61,089 nt of DNA from Deltaproteobacteria bacterium (GTDB lineage: Bacteria; Myxococcota_A; Polyangia; JACPQR01). Position 1 is the stretch's first letter; each line of letters starts with the position of its first letter. The notes under the pieces were generated by a model. It did no database searches, was not told where the DNA came from, and saw only the letters and a list, made by a program, of their open reading frames with translations. A program made the position numbers and the translations under genes. Below are positions 1 through 9,159 of this stretch, piece after piece. The stretch spans positions 1 to 61,089 of the forward strand of contig JACPQR010000061.1 in NCBI GenBank assembly GCA_016190375.1. Direction: 5' to 3'.

Positions 1-90
1 ACTGGCAGCCGCCGGACGCACGCGCTGCTCGTCCGGGTCCGGAATTGCCCGTCGCCGGCTGCCTGTCGCCTGTTGCCTGTTCGATCCCTG

Positions 91-129
91 GCCCATCCGG
101 ATCCCGGCTCGGCAAGAAACCGGATGGGC
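91..129. repeat. Inverted repeat (10-bp arms), possible terminator of the upstream gene
   Basis: A perfect 10-bp inverted repeat (GCCCATCCGG at 91-100 and its complement at 120-129) encloses a 19-nt loop. Just before it, 61-81 holds three copies of a 7-mer of the type GCCTGTY. No T-run follows. It could be the end of a transcript entering from the left. Nothing else is recognisable in the first 214 bases. Confidence 0.4.
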
Positions 130-214
130 ATGAGCGCTCGTACCGATCGCCGAAGCGGGGGGGCCCGCGGGGGGGGCGCAGCCCACCCGCGCTTGATGGA
201 GTAACATCCGGCCG

Positions 215-1549
215 ATGGCGCGCAAGGTGAGGGACTTCCGGGCGGAAGCGGATCGCCGCTTCTTCGAGGGTGACTATCTGGGCTCACTCCGGATCTACCG
301 GACGCTCGTGGACGTCGTTCCGCTCGACTTCGACGTCCGGCTCAGGATCGGGGATGCCTTGCTCGCAATGGGTGAGCTCCAGCGCGCCGCGCAGGTCTAC
401 ACCGCCGTGGCTCGCCACTCCGCGAACGCCGGCACCCCGCTTCGCGCGATCATCGCGTGCAAGATCCTGGTGCAGCTCGATCCCGCCCTGGCCCCCGCGC
501 TGGACGGCCTGGCCAAGCTCTACGCCGAGGACAGCCCGCGAATCGGAAAGGGCGTGCGGCCGGCACCGCCAGACCCCGACCAGGAGGTTCACGATTCCGT
601 CGGCCTGGAGCGGGATTCTCCCCCCACGCAGGTGCTGGCGGACGCGGCGCAGGTCGCGGCCGCGATCGACTCGGTCGCGATCTCCCCCGAGAAGCTGCCC
701 CCGATTCCCCTCCTCAGCGAGCTCGGGGCGGACGCCTTTCGCAGGGTCGTCCAGGTGGTCCGCCTGGTGCGGCTGCGCCCTGGAGAGCTGGCGATCCGCG
801 AGGGCGAGCCGGGCACCTCTTTCTTCGTCGTGGCCAGGGGCCAGGTGCGCGTCTTCCGGCACGACCGGCTGGGGGGCGAGATCGACCTCGCCCGGCTCGC
901 GGAGGGCTCGATCTTCGGCGAGATGGCCCTTGTCTCGGCGTCGCCGCGGACGGCGTCGGTGCAGGCGGACGGCGACGTCGACCTCCTCGAGCTCAACCGC
1001 GAGGCGCTCGCCGTCCTCTCCAAGGAGCTCGACACGGTCGCACGGGCGCTCGACAAGTTCACACGCGAGCGCCTCCTCGGGAACCTCCTGGCGACGAACC
1101 CGCTCTTCCGGCCGTTCGACCGCAAGCAGAAGATGGACCTGGTTCGCAGGTTCACCGCTCACGACGTCGCCCAGGGAACCGTCATCATCCGCGAGGGACA
1201 GGAAGGGCGTGGGCTCTTCCTGCTGCTTCAGGGCGAGGTCGATATCACCAAGATCGACGGGGCCCACAAGGTGCTCCTCGCCACGTTGAAGGGCGGCGAG
1301 GTCTTCGGCGAGATCTCGTTGATCCAGGACGAGCCGACGACGGCCACCGTCACCGCGGCCCGGCAAGCGACGGTGATGTTCCTGGCGCGGGAGTACTTCC
1401 AGCGTCTCATCGAGGCAATCCCGAGCGTTCGCGCCTACTTCGAGGGCCTGGCAGAGGAGCGGCTCCTGGACACGCAGGCCGTCTTGCAGGGCGCGGCAGC
1501 GGAGGAGCACGAGATGGAACTGACCGAGGACGATCTGGTGTTGATCTAG
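215..1549 (+). CDS. TPR protein with two cyclic-nucleotide-binding domains
   Basis: The predicted cytoplasmic regulatory protein has 444 residues. Residues about 10-110 look like TPR helices and are followed by a variable linker. Two Crp-type cyclic nucleotide-binding domains follow at about 163-285 and 295-415. The first has a normal phosphate-binding cassette, with FGEM at 234-237 and the Arg of SPR at 245. The second has FGE at 364-366, but the Arg is replaced (PTTA), so it may not bind a cyclic nucleotide. There is no DNA-binding domain, so it is not a Crp-type activator; a scaffold or signalling role is inferred. It is followed 75 nt downstream by the subtilase on the same strand. Confidence 0.85.
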   Translation: MARKVRDFRAEADRRFFEGDYLGSLRIYRTLVDVVPLDFDVRLRIGDALLAMGELQRAAQVYTAVARHSANAGTPLRAIIACKILVQLDPALAPALDGLAKLYAEDSPRIGKGVRPAPPDPDQEVHDSVGLERDSPPTQVLADAAQVAAAIDSVAISPEKLPPIPLLSELGADAFRRVVQVVRLVRLRPGELAIREGEPGTSFFVVARGQVRVFRHDRLGGEIDLARLAEGSIFGEMALVSASPRTASVQADGDVDLLELNREALAVLSKELDTVARALDKFTRERLLGNLLATNPLFRPFDRKQKMDLVRRFTAHDVAQGTVIIREGQEGRGLFLLLQGEVDITKIDGAHKVLLATLKGGEVFGEISLIQDEPTTATVTAARQATVMFLAREYFQRLIEAIPSVRAYFEGLAEERLLDTQAVLQGAAAEEHEMELTEDDLVLI

Positions 1550-1624
1550 CAGTTCAGCGAGATCGCACGAGGGTGGCAGCGCGTCTGTCGGAGCGTACAC
1601 TCAAGGGAAACGAGGGAGTCCAGG

Positions 1625-3442
1625 ATGGGAAGCAAGAAGGTCTGGGGGGTCGTCGCGCTGGTGGCCGCCATCCTCGCGGGGCTGGTGTTCCTGGCAAGGC
1701 CCGAGCGTGGGCCCGCGGACCTGGGGGGCGGGCCGCCCGAGGCGGCGGTCGAGGGCGGCATACTGGTCGACCTGGACGACGACGTGAGCCCGGCCACCGT
1801 GCGCAGCCTCGAGGCGAGGTACGGGATCGATCTGAAGCTGAACTCGGCCTTCAGCGGACCCGAGCAGCTCTACCGGGCCGACGTGGGTGACCGGGCGGCG
1901 GAGCTCGTGCGCGAGCTTGGAGCCGAGGACGATGTCGAGAACGTCGAGATCGAGGGCATGTACCGCATCCCCAGCCCGCCCAGCTTCGCCACGAGCGGCG
2001 CGACGACCGCCAGCGCCGAGGGCGAGGCCCCCGACAGGTGGCACTTCGTGCCGAACGACCCGGCCTACAAGTACCAGTGGCACATGAACCAGATCGCGAT
2101 GCCCCGCGCCTGGAGGCTGGGCCGAGGCCGCGAGGTCACCGTCGCGGTGATCGACACCGGCGTCGCGTTCGAGGAGCACGGTGATTTCTACCGGGTTCCC
2201 GACCTCGCCGGAACCGAGATGGTGCCGGGCTACGACTTCGTCGACGACGACGATCACCCGAACGACGAGCACGGGCACGGAACCCACGTCTCGGGCACGA
2301 TCGCGCAGACGACCGACAACGCCGTCGGCGTCACGGGCGTGTCGCCCGAGGCGCGGATCATGCCCCTGCGTGTCCTCAACGCCCAGGGCTACGGGTCGTG
2401 GGGCGACATCGCCGACGCGATCCGGTGGGCCGCCGATCACGGCGCGAACGTCATCAACATGAGCCTGGGCGGCAGCCGCGGGAGCAAGGTCATCACCGAC
2501 GCGATCGAGTACGCGCACGACAAGGGCGTCGTGGTCGTGTGCGCCGCCGGCAACACCGGGCGCGGCAAGGTCGAGTATCCGGGCCGCGCTCCGTACTCGA
2601 TCGCGGTCTCGGCGACCCGCTACGACGAGAGCATCACGTTCTACTCGAGCTGGGGCAGCGACCTCGACGTCGCCGCCCCGGGCGGCGACACGCGCGTCGA
2701 TCAGAACGGTGACGGGATGGTCGACGGGGTCTTGCAGAACACCATCGTCCCCGGAAACATCGGCGAGAACGACTACCTCGCCTGGATGGGGACGTCCATG
2801 GCCTCTCCGCATGCCGCCGGTACGGCCGCGCTCATCGTGGCGAACGGCGTGACACGACCGGACGCGGTCGAGGCTGTTCTGGAGACGACGGCGCGCGGCG
2901 AGGGCCGCGATCCGCGCAAGTACGGAGCGGGGATCATCGACGGTGCCGCGGCTCTGAACAGGGTCCAGCTCGTCTTCGGCGCCTACAAGCTGGCGATCGC
3001 CATCCTGATGTCGATCTTCCTCTTCCTTGGCGTCAAGGAGCGGGGCATCAAGATCCGCCTGGCCTACCCGCTGGGACTGATCGCGGGCTCTGCCGGCCTG
3101 TTCTTCGCGCCGGCGGTCCTCGGCTACGACGCGCCGTTCCTCGCGTGGTACTCGCGCGGGCTGCCGGAGCTCGACATGGCGATCTTCGGCCTCGCGGGGC
3201 ACGGTAATCCGCTCTTCTACAGCGGGCTCGCGCCGCTGGCGCTCGCCGTCATCGGGTACGCCGTCCGGCCCGGGCGGGCACTGGCCGCCGGGCTGGCAGT
3301 CGGCGTCGCCGCGAACCTCGTGTTCACTCTCCTCTGGGGCACCGTGGCCGTGCAGTGGGTGCCGTCGGGGCTCGGCTGGCTCTGGCTCGCCGGCAACGCG
3401 CTGGCCTGCTGGATCCTCGCCCGCATCGTGATCAAGAAGTAA
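1625..3442 (+). CDS. Membrane-anchored subtilisin-like serine protease (peptidase S8)
   Basis: The protein has 605 residues. An N-terminal hydrophobic segment (about 6-24) serves as signal or anchor. A propeptide-like region (45-115) precedes the S8 catalytic domain (about 150-440). The triad is visible: Asp177 in VIDTG, His218 in HGHGTHV, and Ser391 in GTSMASPHAAG. Unusually, the C-terminal 155 residues form about four or five hydrophobic segments (from about 455), which would fix the protease to the membrane with its catalytic domain outside. It probably degrades or matures envelope or extracellular proteins; the substrate is unknown. The thioredoxin-rhodanese gene starts only 10 nt downstream and may share the transcript. 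Confidence 0.88.
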   Translation: MGSKKVWGVVALVAAILAGLVFLARPERGPADLGGGPPEAAVEGGILVDLDDDVSPATVRSLEARYGIDLKLNSAFSGPEQLYRADVGDRAAELVRELGAEDDVENVEIEGMYRIPSPPSFATSGATTASAEGEAPDRWHFVPNDPAYKYQWHMNQIAMPRAWRLGRGREVTVAVIDTGVAFEEHGDFYRVPDLAGTEMVPGYDFVDDDDHPNDEHGHGTHVSGTIAQTTDNAVGVTGVSPEARIMPLRVLNAQGYGSWGDIADAIRWAADHGANVINMSLGGSRGSKVITDAIEYAHDKGVVVVCAAGNTGRGKVEYPGRAPYSIAVSATRYDESITFYSSWGSDLDVAAPGGDTRVDQNGDGMVDGVLQNTIVPGNIGENDYLAWMGTSMASPHAAGTAALIVANGVTRPDAVEAVLETTARGEGRDPRKYGAGIIDGAAALNRVQLVFGAYKLAIAILMSIFLFLGVKERGIKIRLAYPLGLIAGSAGLFFAPAVLGYDAPFLAWYSRGLPELDMAIFGLAGHGNPLFYSGLAPLALAVIGYAVRPGRALAAGLAVGVAANLVFTLLWGTVAVQWVPSGLGWLWLAGNALACWILARIVIKK

Positions 3443-3452
3443 ACTGCCGCCC

Positions 3453-4097
3453 GTGCCTGTCCTCCCCGTCACCGACGCGACCTTCGAGGCGGAGGTCCTG
3501 TCCTCGAACCTGCCGGTCCTCATCGACCTTTACGCGGACTGGTGCGGCCCCTGCAAACAGGTCGCGCCGATCGTCGAGCAGATCTCCACGGAGCTCGCCG
3601 GCAAGCTGAAGGTCGTGAAGGTGGACGTGGACCGGAGCCCGGAGATCGCAGCCTCGTTCCGGGTCCAGTCGATTCCGATGCTCGTGATCATGGCCGGCGG
3701 CGAGGTCCACCGCGTCCTGATGGGCGCTCAACCCAAGGCGCAGATCCTGGCCGCGCTCGAGGACGTGATGCCGCGTGAACGGGGCGAGGTCACGCCGGGC
3801 GAGCTACAGAGGCTCCTCGAGGGCGGCCGCGTCGTCGCGATCGACACGCGCGACGCGGCGTCCTACGGGCGGGCTCACGTGCCCGGCGCGCTGCACGTTC
3901 CGGCGGCGGAGCTCGCCGCGCGCGCCGGCCTGCTCCTCGGGAGGCTGGGCAAGCCGGCGGTCGTCTACGGGCGTACGGGCGACGATTCGATGGCCGCCGC
4001 AGACTCGCTACGCGAAGCGCGGATCGAGGTCGCCTTCCTGAAGGGTGGGCTCCTCGAGTGGGAGGGCGACGGCCTCCCGATCGAGCGATCGAGCTAG
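3453..4097 (+). CDS. Thioredoxin-rhodanese fusion protein
   Basis: The protein has 214 residues and starts at GTG. Residues 1-105 are a thioredoxin fold with the WCGPC active site (Cys31, Cys34) and the cis-Pro SIPM motif. Residues about 112-212 are a rhodanese-like domain, with the DTRD and GALHVP motifs. The catalytic rhodanese Cys is missing: the usual YCRTG loop reads YGRTG with Gly173. The first half should therefore be redox-active, while the second is probably a non-catalytic rhodanese fold used for binding. There is no signal peptide, so it is cytoplasmic. Its position directly behind the subtilase suggests co-transcription but not a shared function. Confidence 0.85.
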   Translation: MPVLPVTDATFEAEVLSSNLPVLIDLYADWCGPCKQVAPIVEQISTELAGKLKVVKVDVDRSPEIAASFRVQSIPMLVIMAGGEVHRVLMGAQPKAQILAALEDVMPRERGEVTPGELQRLLEGGRVVAIDTRDAASYGRAHVPGALHVPAAELAARAGLLLGRLGKPAVVYGRTGDDSMAAADSLREARIEVAFLKGGLLEWEGDGLPIERSS

Positions 4098-5680
4098 CGT
4101 CCTGCGATCGAGAAGTATCGGAACCGGATCCCCGCGGGCTGATCGTCTTCGTCCGGACGGGTCCCGTTGTCCTGCCAAGCGGCGAGCATCAGGTCGCCGA
4201 TGATCGCGACGGCGCCCGAGAGCTGCTCCTCGTCCGTCGCGCGGTTGACCGCGAAGGTCGTCGTGCCGTCCGAGACCCTGTTGAAGGTCGGCGCTCCGCC
4301 GGCATCCAGCAGACGGCCGTGGATGTCCTCGTCGCTCTGCCAGACCACCGCGAAGACCTCGTCGCCCCCGCTGACCTGCACGAGCGCCCCTCTCTGGCCG
4401 TCCGGGCTGATCTCGACTGCATCCGACGTCGGCTCGCCGCTCCCGTCCACGACCTGACCCATCACGGCGTCGCCCTCGATCCACGCCACCAGCGCCGCGC
4501 TTCCATCCGCCAGCGCTGCGATGGCGGGATCGTGGGCATTCGCGCCCGCCGACATGGCGGTCTCGGCCCCCGGTTCGCCCGCGACCGGCACGATCCTCAG
4601 CTCGATGCCGCCGGCTCGGTAGACGACGGCGAAGCCCGCGCCCAGGCCCGCGACCGCCGGCTGGGAGGAGTCGGTCTCGTTCGCGACGACCACGTCCGCG
4701 GGGTCGGAGGGCTGGCCTCCCGCGTCGAAGCGTCGTCCGACGATCCCTGGCGGGGAGAGGGACTCGTCCGTCCACACGAGGAGCGCCGCGCCGGACTCGA
4801 CCATGCCCGCGGCTGGCTCGCCCTGGCTTCCGTCGATCGTGACGTTCACCATCTGGTCGCCCGACGAGTCGCGCGGCCTCGAGTCCGGCGCGAAGAAGCG
4901 CGCCTTGATGTCCGGGACCTCGTCTCCGGTTCCGGAGAAGTCCTCCCAGACGACGACGGATCCGCCTGCGCTGGTCGCGACCGCCGGAGCGCTTGGATCG
5001 CCTCTGGCAACCGAGTTCGCGTCGCGGTCGTTTCCGAGCCCGCCCTCCAGGTTCGCACCGTCCCGATCGCGGAACGTGACCCGGATGGGCTTGCCGAGCC
5101 CGTCGTTCCGATCGGACCACGCGACCACGAAGAGTCCCCCGGCCGCCGAGGCGGCGACCGGGCTCACCTGCGAGCCGCCGGTGCTCTGAGGGAGCGTGCC
5201 TTCCTCCGTCTCGCACAGGGCGTCGCAGCCGTCGCCGGCCGTCGTGTTTCCATCCTCGCACTGCTCGTCGTCGTCGAGCCGACCGTCGCCGCACTCCCCC
5301 GCGAAGACCAGGCGGTAGATCGTGATGTCGATCTCGACGGTCTGGCCGCCCTCGAGGTCCTCGATGCGGCAGCCGACGCCGAGCCGCTCGCCGGCGGCGT
5401 AGGCGTCGACGACGAAGGCCCGCTGGCCCGCGGGGACGTCGATGCTGGTCTGCTCTCCCACGGTCAGGGTCAGGTCCGCGACGATCGCCTCGGCCGGAGG
5501 GTTCCCCTCGAGCTCGCCGTTGTCCCGGCAGGACAGGCCCGCGGCGTCGTAAACGTTGAGGGTGATCCGATCGACCTCGTCGAACAGTCCCTGACCCTCG
5601 AGGTGCAGCGTGATCGACCGGACGGTCGCGTCCTGGGCACAACCCGCGACGAGCATGGCGGTCAAGTACAGCCCGCGCAT
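4094..5680 (-). CDS. Lipoprotein with a myxococcal disulfide repeat
   Basis: The protein has 528 residues. A signal peptide ends in the lipobox LVAGC (Cys14), so it is a lipoprotein. Residues 22-125 look like a beta-sandwich. One Cys-rich repeat follows, CGDG...QCEDGN...GDGCDALC (Cys130, 141, 152, 156), which is the DUF4215-type myxococcal disulfide repeat common in Myxococcota surface proteins. The rest (165-528) consists of repeating strands of the form 'VVVWxD', each about 45-55 residues, suggesting a beta-propeller. Function is unknown; a surface structural or binding role is inferred. It converges on the thioredoxin-rhodanese gene with a 4-nt overlap. Confidence 0.8.
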   Translation of the reverse strand: MRGLYLTAMLVAGCAQDATVRSITLHLEGQGLFDEVDRITLNVYDAAGLSCRDNGELEGNPPAEAIVADLTLTVGEQTSIDVPAGQRAFVVDAYAAGERLGVGCRIEDLEGGQTVEIDITIYRLVFAGECGDGRLDDDEQCEDGNTTAGDGCDALCETEEGTLPQSTGGSQVSPVAASAAGGLFVVAWSDRNDGLGKPIRVTFRDRDGANLEGGLGNDRDANSVARGDPSAPAVATSAGGSVVVWEDFSGTGDEVPDIKARFFAPDSRPRDSSGDQMVNVTIDGSQGEPAAGMVESGAALLVWTDESLSPPGIVGRRFDAGGQPSDPADVVVANETDSSQPAVAGLGAGFAVVYRAGGIELRIVPVAGEPGAETAMSAGANAHDPAIAALADGSAALVAWIEGDAVMGQVVDGSGEPTSDAVEISPDGQRGALVQVSGGDEVFAVVWQSDEDIHGRLLDAGGAPTFNRVSDGTTTFAVNRATDEEQLSGAVAIIGDLMLAAWQDNGTRPDEDDQPAGIRFRYFSIAGR

Positions 5681-5737
5681 GCGCGAAGCGTATTCGACCC
5701 GCCGTCGGGTTGTCCAATGGGTCGAGGAAGGAGGGGG

Positions 5738-6439
5738 TCAGGGAACGAGCTTGTAGCCGAAGCCGTAGACCGTCAGGATGTGCTTCGGCTTGTCGGGGCG
5801 CTCCTCGACCTTCTTGCGCAGCTTCACGATGAAGTTGTCCACCGTGCGGTTCGTCGGGTTGCAGTCGACGCCCCAGATCTTGTCGAGGATCTCGTCGCGG
5901 GAGACGGGCTGGTTGGCGCGCTCGTGAAGGAGCTTGAGCAGCTCGACCTCGTAGAACGAGAGGGAGAGGCTCTGGCCCCGGCGCAGGAGCGTGTGCGTCT
6001 TGGCGTCGACCTCGACCTTCCCGACCCGGAACCTCTCGCTCGCCGCCTCCTCGGAAAGGCGGCTCATCCGGCGGAACAGCGCCCGGATCCGGGCCAGGAG
6101 CTCGCCGACCGAGAAGGGCTTCGTCACGTAGTCGTCGGCTCCCGACTCGAGGCCACGGATCTTGTCGCTCTCCTGGCTCCGCGCCGTGAGCATCAGGATC
6201 GGCACGAGCGCGTTCTGGTGCCTGAGCTGCTGGCAGAAGTCGTAGCCGTTGCCGTCCGGGAGCATCAGGTCGAGGACGATGCAGTCCGGCGCGTCGCTCC
6301 TCGCGAGCTGTACACCCTCGGCTCCCTTGCCGCTGGACAGGACGCGATAGCCCTCGAACTCGAGGGCGTCCTTCAGCCCGCGCACGATGTCCGGCTCGTC
6401 CTCGATGATCAGGATTCGCTTGTTGGTGGGGGAGGCCAT
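5738..6439 (-). CDS. OmpR-family response regulator
   Basis: The protein has 233 residues. The receiver domain (7-122) has the acidic pair Glu13/Asp14, the phosphoacceptor Asp57 (VLDLMLP), Thr85 and Lys107. A winged-helix DNA-binding domain (about 140-233) ends in the usual [10 protein letters not shown] hairpin. It is a transcription regulator phosphorylated by the histidine kinase encoded just upstream: the kinase stop and this ATG are separated by 2 nt. Together with gpsA the three genes form one operon. Target genes cannot be read from the sequence. Confidence 0.95.
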   Translation of the reverse strand: MASPTNKRILIIEDEPDIVRGLKDALEFEGYRVLSSGKGAEGVQLARSDAPDCIVLDLMLPDGNGYDFCQQLRHQNALVPILMLTARSQESDKIRGLESGADDYVTKPFSVGELLARIRALFRRMSRLSEEAASERFRVGKVEVDAKTHTLLRRGQSLSLSFYEVELLKLLHERANQPVSRDEILDKIWGVDCNPTNRTVDNFIVKLRKKVEERPDKPKHILTVYGFGYKLVP

Positions 6440-6441
6440 CT

Positions 6442-8061
6442 CTAGGAGCTACCGGCGGGTCCTACCATGGACTGGGGAGACTGAGGGTCCCCCTGTGGAA
6501 CCTCGCGTTTCTCTCGGGGCACCGGCAACACGATCGTGAAGGTGGTGCCCCGGTCGGCGACCGAGTCCACCTCGACGCGGCCGTCGTGCGCCAGGACGAT
6601 GCTCTTGACCAGCGCGAGCCCGATGCCGCTGCCGCGCGTCCTCTGGAGCTTGGCGTTCTCGCCACGGTAGAACCGCTCGAAGATCCGCTTCTGCTCGTCG
6701 GGGCGGAGCCCCCCGCCCCGATCGACGATCGAGAGCCGCACCTCCGCCGCCCTCCTGGTCGCCGAGATCCGGACCTCGCCGTCCGGCGGGCCATACTTGA
6801 CGGCGTTGTCGAGGAGATTCAGGAGCGCGAGCGTCAACGCCTGCTCGTCGACGACGATCTCCCCGAGCCCGTCCTCGATCTCGAGCACGAGCGCCGACCG
6901 CTCGGGGTCGATCTGGTGGCGGAAGAGCTCGACCGCCCGCGCGACCAGGGGGCCGATCTCGTGTCTCTCCAGCGTCACGGCGAGCTTGCCGCGCTCCATC
7001 CGCGAGAAGTCGAGCAGGTTCTCGATGAGGGCCTGAAGCCGCTCGGCCTCGCGCAGGATGATCGCATGGTAGTCCGCCTCCTGACGCGAGTCCCTGGCGC
7101 GTCTCATCGACAGGAGCTCTGCGTACATGCGTATGAGCGAGAGCGGGGTCTTCAGCTCGTGCGAGACGTTCGCGACGAACTCGCTCTTGAGCTGGCTGGC
7201 GCGGCGCTCGCGGGACATCGCGTACAGGAGGATCAGCGTTCCGACGAGGATCGTCGCAACGGACAGAGCGATCAGCGAGACCTGCGACCGCCTGAAGCGC
7301 TGGGCGGAGGCCTCGATCACGGGGGCCTGCTTCGGCGCGACGTCGAGCCGCCACCCGTACAGGGTCGTCGGGAACTGCAGCCGCACGACGAACTCGCCGG
7401 CGGCCGACAGATCGCGCCCGAAGACGACCCTCTGCTGCTCGTCGACCACGCTGAACAGGCGCTTGCCCTGGATATCGGCGAAGAGCGCCGGGAGGGTGAC
7501 GTCGACGATGCGCTCGAGGTCGACCTGCAGGCAGAGGTAGTGACGCGCGCCGCGGTGCCGCCGGACCAGGTACGAGACCAGATACGAGCCGCCCGCGTAG
7601 GAGCGATGCAGGTGTCGATGCCTTCCGACCAGCTCGTGGTCCAGCTCGAGATCCGGGAGGATGCGCTCGAGGAAGACCTTCCTGAAGCGCACGCGCTCCG
7701 CGTCGCCCGACCGCGTCACGAACGCCAGGATGGAGCCGTCCTCGTCGAGGACGATGGCCGACCGGATCAGCGCTGGGCTGCGACCGGAATCGAAGAACGC
7801 CTGCAGCCCTTCGAGGGCGTCGAGGTCGACCCCGCCCCACGCCGCGTTGTCGGCGAGGATGATCTGCCTCTCGAGCTCTCGGATCTTGGCCTGTGCGTCG
7901 TCCACGGTGTCGGCGAGGATCGGCCGCCGCCGGAGGTTCTCGAGGTTCCGCGTCGCGTCGACGGCGAACCACGCCACGTAGCTGGACGCGACGCCGATGG
8001 CCGGCACGAGGAGCGCCACGAGGAGCGACCGGCCAGCAAGGAGCTGTCGGAAGCTACGCAC
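6442..8061 (-). CDS. Membrane sensor histidine kinase
   Basis: The protein has 539 residues. Transmembrane helices at about 11-32 and 262-281 enclose an extracytoplasmic sensor of about 230 residues (double-Cache or PAS-like, no close family recognised). The HisKA domain has SHELKTPLS with phosphoacceptor His301. The ATPase domain has the N box [10 protein letters not shown], a Gly-rich DRGGGL box and the GSGIGL box. The start is GTG, overlapping the gpsA stop by one base (TAGTG), so translation is coupled. It phosphorylates the OmpR-type regulator downstream. The signal is unknown. Confidence 0.93.
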   Translation of the reverse strand: MRSFRQLLAGRSLLVALLVPAIGVASSYVAWFAVDATRNLENLRRRPILADTVDDAQAKIRELERQIILADNAAWGGVDLDALEGLQAFFDSGRSPALIRSAIVLDEDGSILAFVTRSGDAERVRFRKVFLERILPDLELDHELVGRHRHLHRSYAGGSYLVSYLVRRHRGARHYLCLQVDLERIVDVTLPALFADIQGKRLFSVVDEQQRVVFGRDLSAAGEFVVRLQFPTTLYGWRLDVAPKQAPVIEASAQRFRRSQVSLIALSVATILVGTLILLYAMSRERRASQLKSEFVANVSHELKTPLSLIRMYAELLSMRRARDSRQEADYHAIILREAERLQALIENLLDFSRMERGKLAVTLERHEIGPLVARAVELFRHQIDPERSALVLEIEDGLGEIVVDEQALTLALLNLLDNAVKYGPPDGEVRISATRRAAEVRLSIVDRGGGLRPDEQKRIFERFYRGENAKLQRTRGSGIGLALVKSIVLAHDGRVEVDSVADRGTTFTIVLPVPREKREVPQGDPQSPQSMVGPAGSS

Positions 8062-9065
8062 TAACCTCTTTCCGCCCGTAGCGCCCTACCCATGAGCTCG
8101 GCCACTGCTTCCTTGGCGGGCTGTCCCCCGTAGAGCATGGCGTGCACCTGCGCGGTGATCGGCATCTCGATCCCGACCTTGCGGGCCAGGTCGTGGACGC
8201 TCTTGGTCGTCCTGACGCCCTCCGCGACCTGCTTCATCGAGGCGAGCACGTCCTCGATCGTCCGGCCCTTTCCGAGCTCGATCCCGACGGTCCGGTTCCG
8301 GCTCAGGTCGCCGGTGCAGGTCAGGACGAGATCCCCGAGCCCCGACAGGCCCGCGAGGGTGAGGGGATTGGCGCCCTTGCGCAAGGCGAGCCGCGAGATC
8401 TCCGCGAGCCCGCGGGTGATGATCGCAGCTCGGGTGTTGTGCCCGAAGCCGAGGCCGTCCGCGGCGCCCGCGGCGATGGCGATCACGTTCTTGACCGCGC
8501 CGCCGATCTCGATCCCTACCACGTCGTCGGTCGAGTAGACGCGGAACGCGCTCGTCGCGAACAGCTCCTGCGCCCGGTGGGCGACCGCGGGATCGAGCGA
8601 CGCCACCGAGACGGCCGTCGGCTGGCCGAGCATGACCTCCTTGGCGAAGCTGGGTCCGCCGAGGAACGCGAGCTTCGACCGGTTCGCTTCCGGCAGCACC
8701 TGAAGAAGGACGTCGCTCATGAGCGCCAGCGACTCCTGCTCGATTCCCTTGGACGCGGAGATGACCACCGTGTCGGGCGAGATGTGCCGCGCCACCTCGG
8801 TCATGGCCTGACGCATCCCGTGCGACGGCACGACCGCGACGACCGCCGGCGCGCCCCTGACCGCCTCGGCGATGTCGGCCGTCGCCGACACGGCGTCCGG
8901 CAGCCTGATCCCGGGCAGGTAGCGGGAGTTCTCGTGCGAGCGGTTGAAGCTCTCCACGGCCTCGCTCTGGCGCATCCAGACCCGCACGGGGCCACGCTCG
9001 GCGAGGACTCGCGCCAGCGCCGTGCCCCAGGAACCACCTCCGATGACCGCGATCGACTCCGCCAT
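8061..9065 (-). CDS. gpsA: Glycerol-3-phosphate dehydrogenase [NAD(P)+]
   Basis: This enzyme reduces dihydroxyacetone phosphate to sn-glycerol 3-phosphate, the backbone of phospholipids, in the cytoplasm. It has 334 residues, typical of GpsA. The N-terminal Rossmann motif is VIGGGSWGTALA; further family motifs are SASKGIE, GGPSFAKEV, GGAVKNV (catalytic Lys) and the substrate-binding GLSGLGDLVLTC. The ATG at 9065 is chosen because it places the Rossmann strand at residue 5; an upstream ATG at 9155 would add 30 residues unlike the family. It is the first gene of a gpsA-kinase-regulator operon. Confidence 0.95.
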   Translation of the reverse strand: MAESIAVIGGGSWGTALARVLAERGPVRVWMRQSEAVESFNRSHENSRYLPGIRLPDAVSATADIAEAVRGAPAVVAVVPSHGMRQAMTEVARHISPDTVVISASKGIEQESLALMSDVLLQVLPEANRSKLAFLGGPSFAKEVMLGQPTAVSVASLDPAVAHRAQELFATSAFRVYSTDDVVGIEIGGAVKNVIAIAAGAADGLGFGHNTRAAIITRGLAEISRLALRKGANPLTLAGLSGLGDLVLTCTGDLSRNRTVGIELGKGRTIEDVLASMKQVAEGVRTTKSVHDLARKVGIEMPITAQVHAMLYGGQPAKEAVAELMGRALRAERG

Positions 9066-9159
9066 GCCGCGGATTATGAAGGCCGGAGGCGATCGGTTCA
9101 ACGGCGGCGCCGCCGATTCGACAGAGGTCCGGGGCATGGGAGTCGATACAATCACGCCG

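Noticed and set aside
284..1600. Long open frames on the strand opposite real genes (e.g. 284-1600 and 1601-3523 on the minus strand, 4058-6445 on the plus strand)
   Set aside because: High GC leaves few stops in opposite frames. These frames are Arg/Asp/Val-rich without domains and fully overlap genes with clear families.
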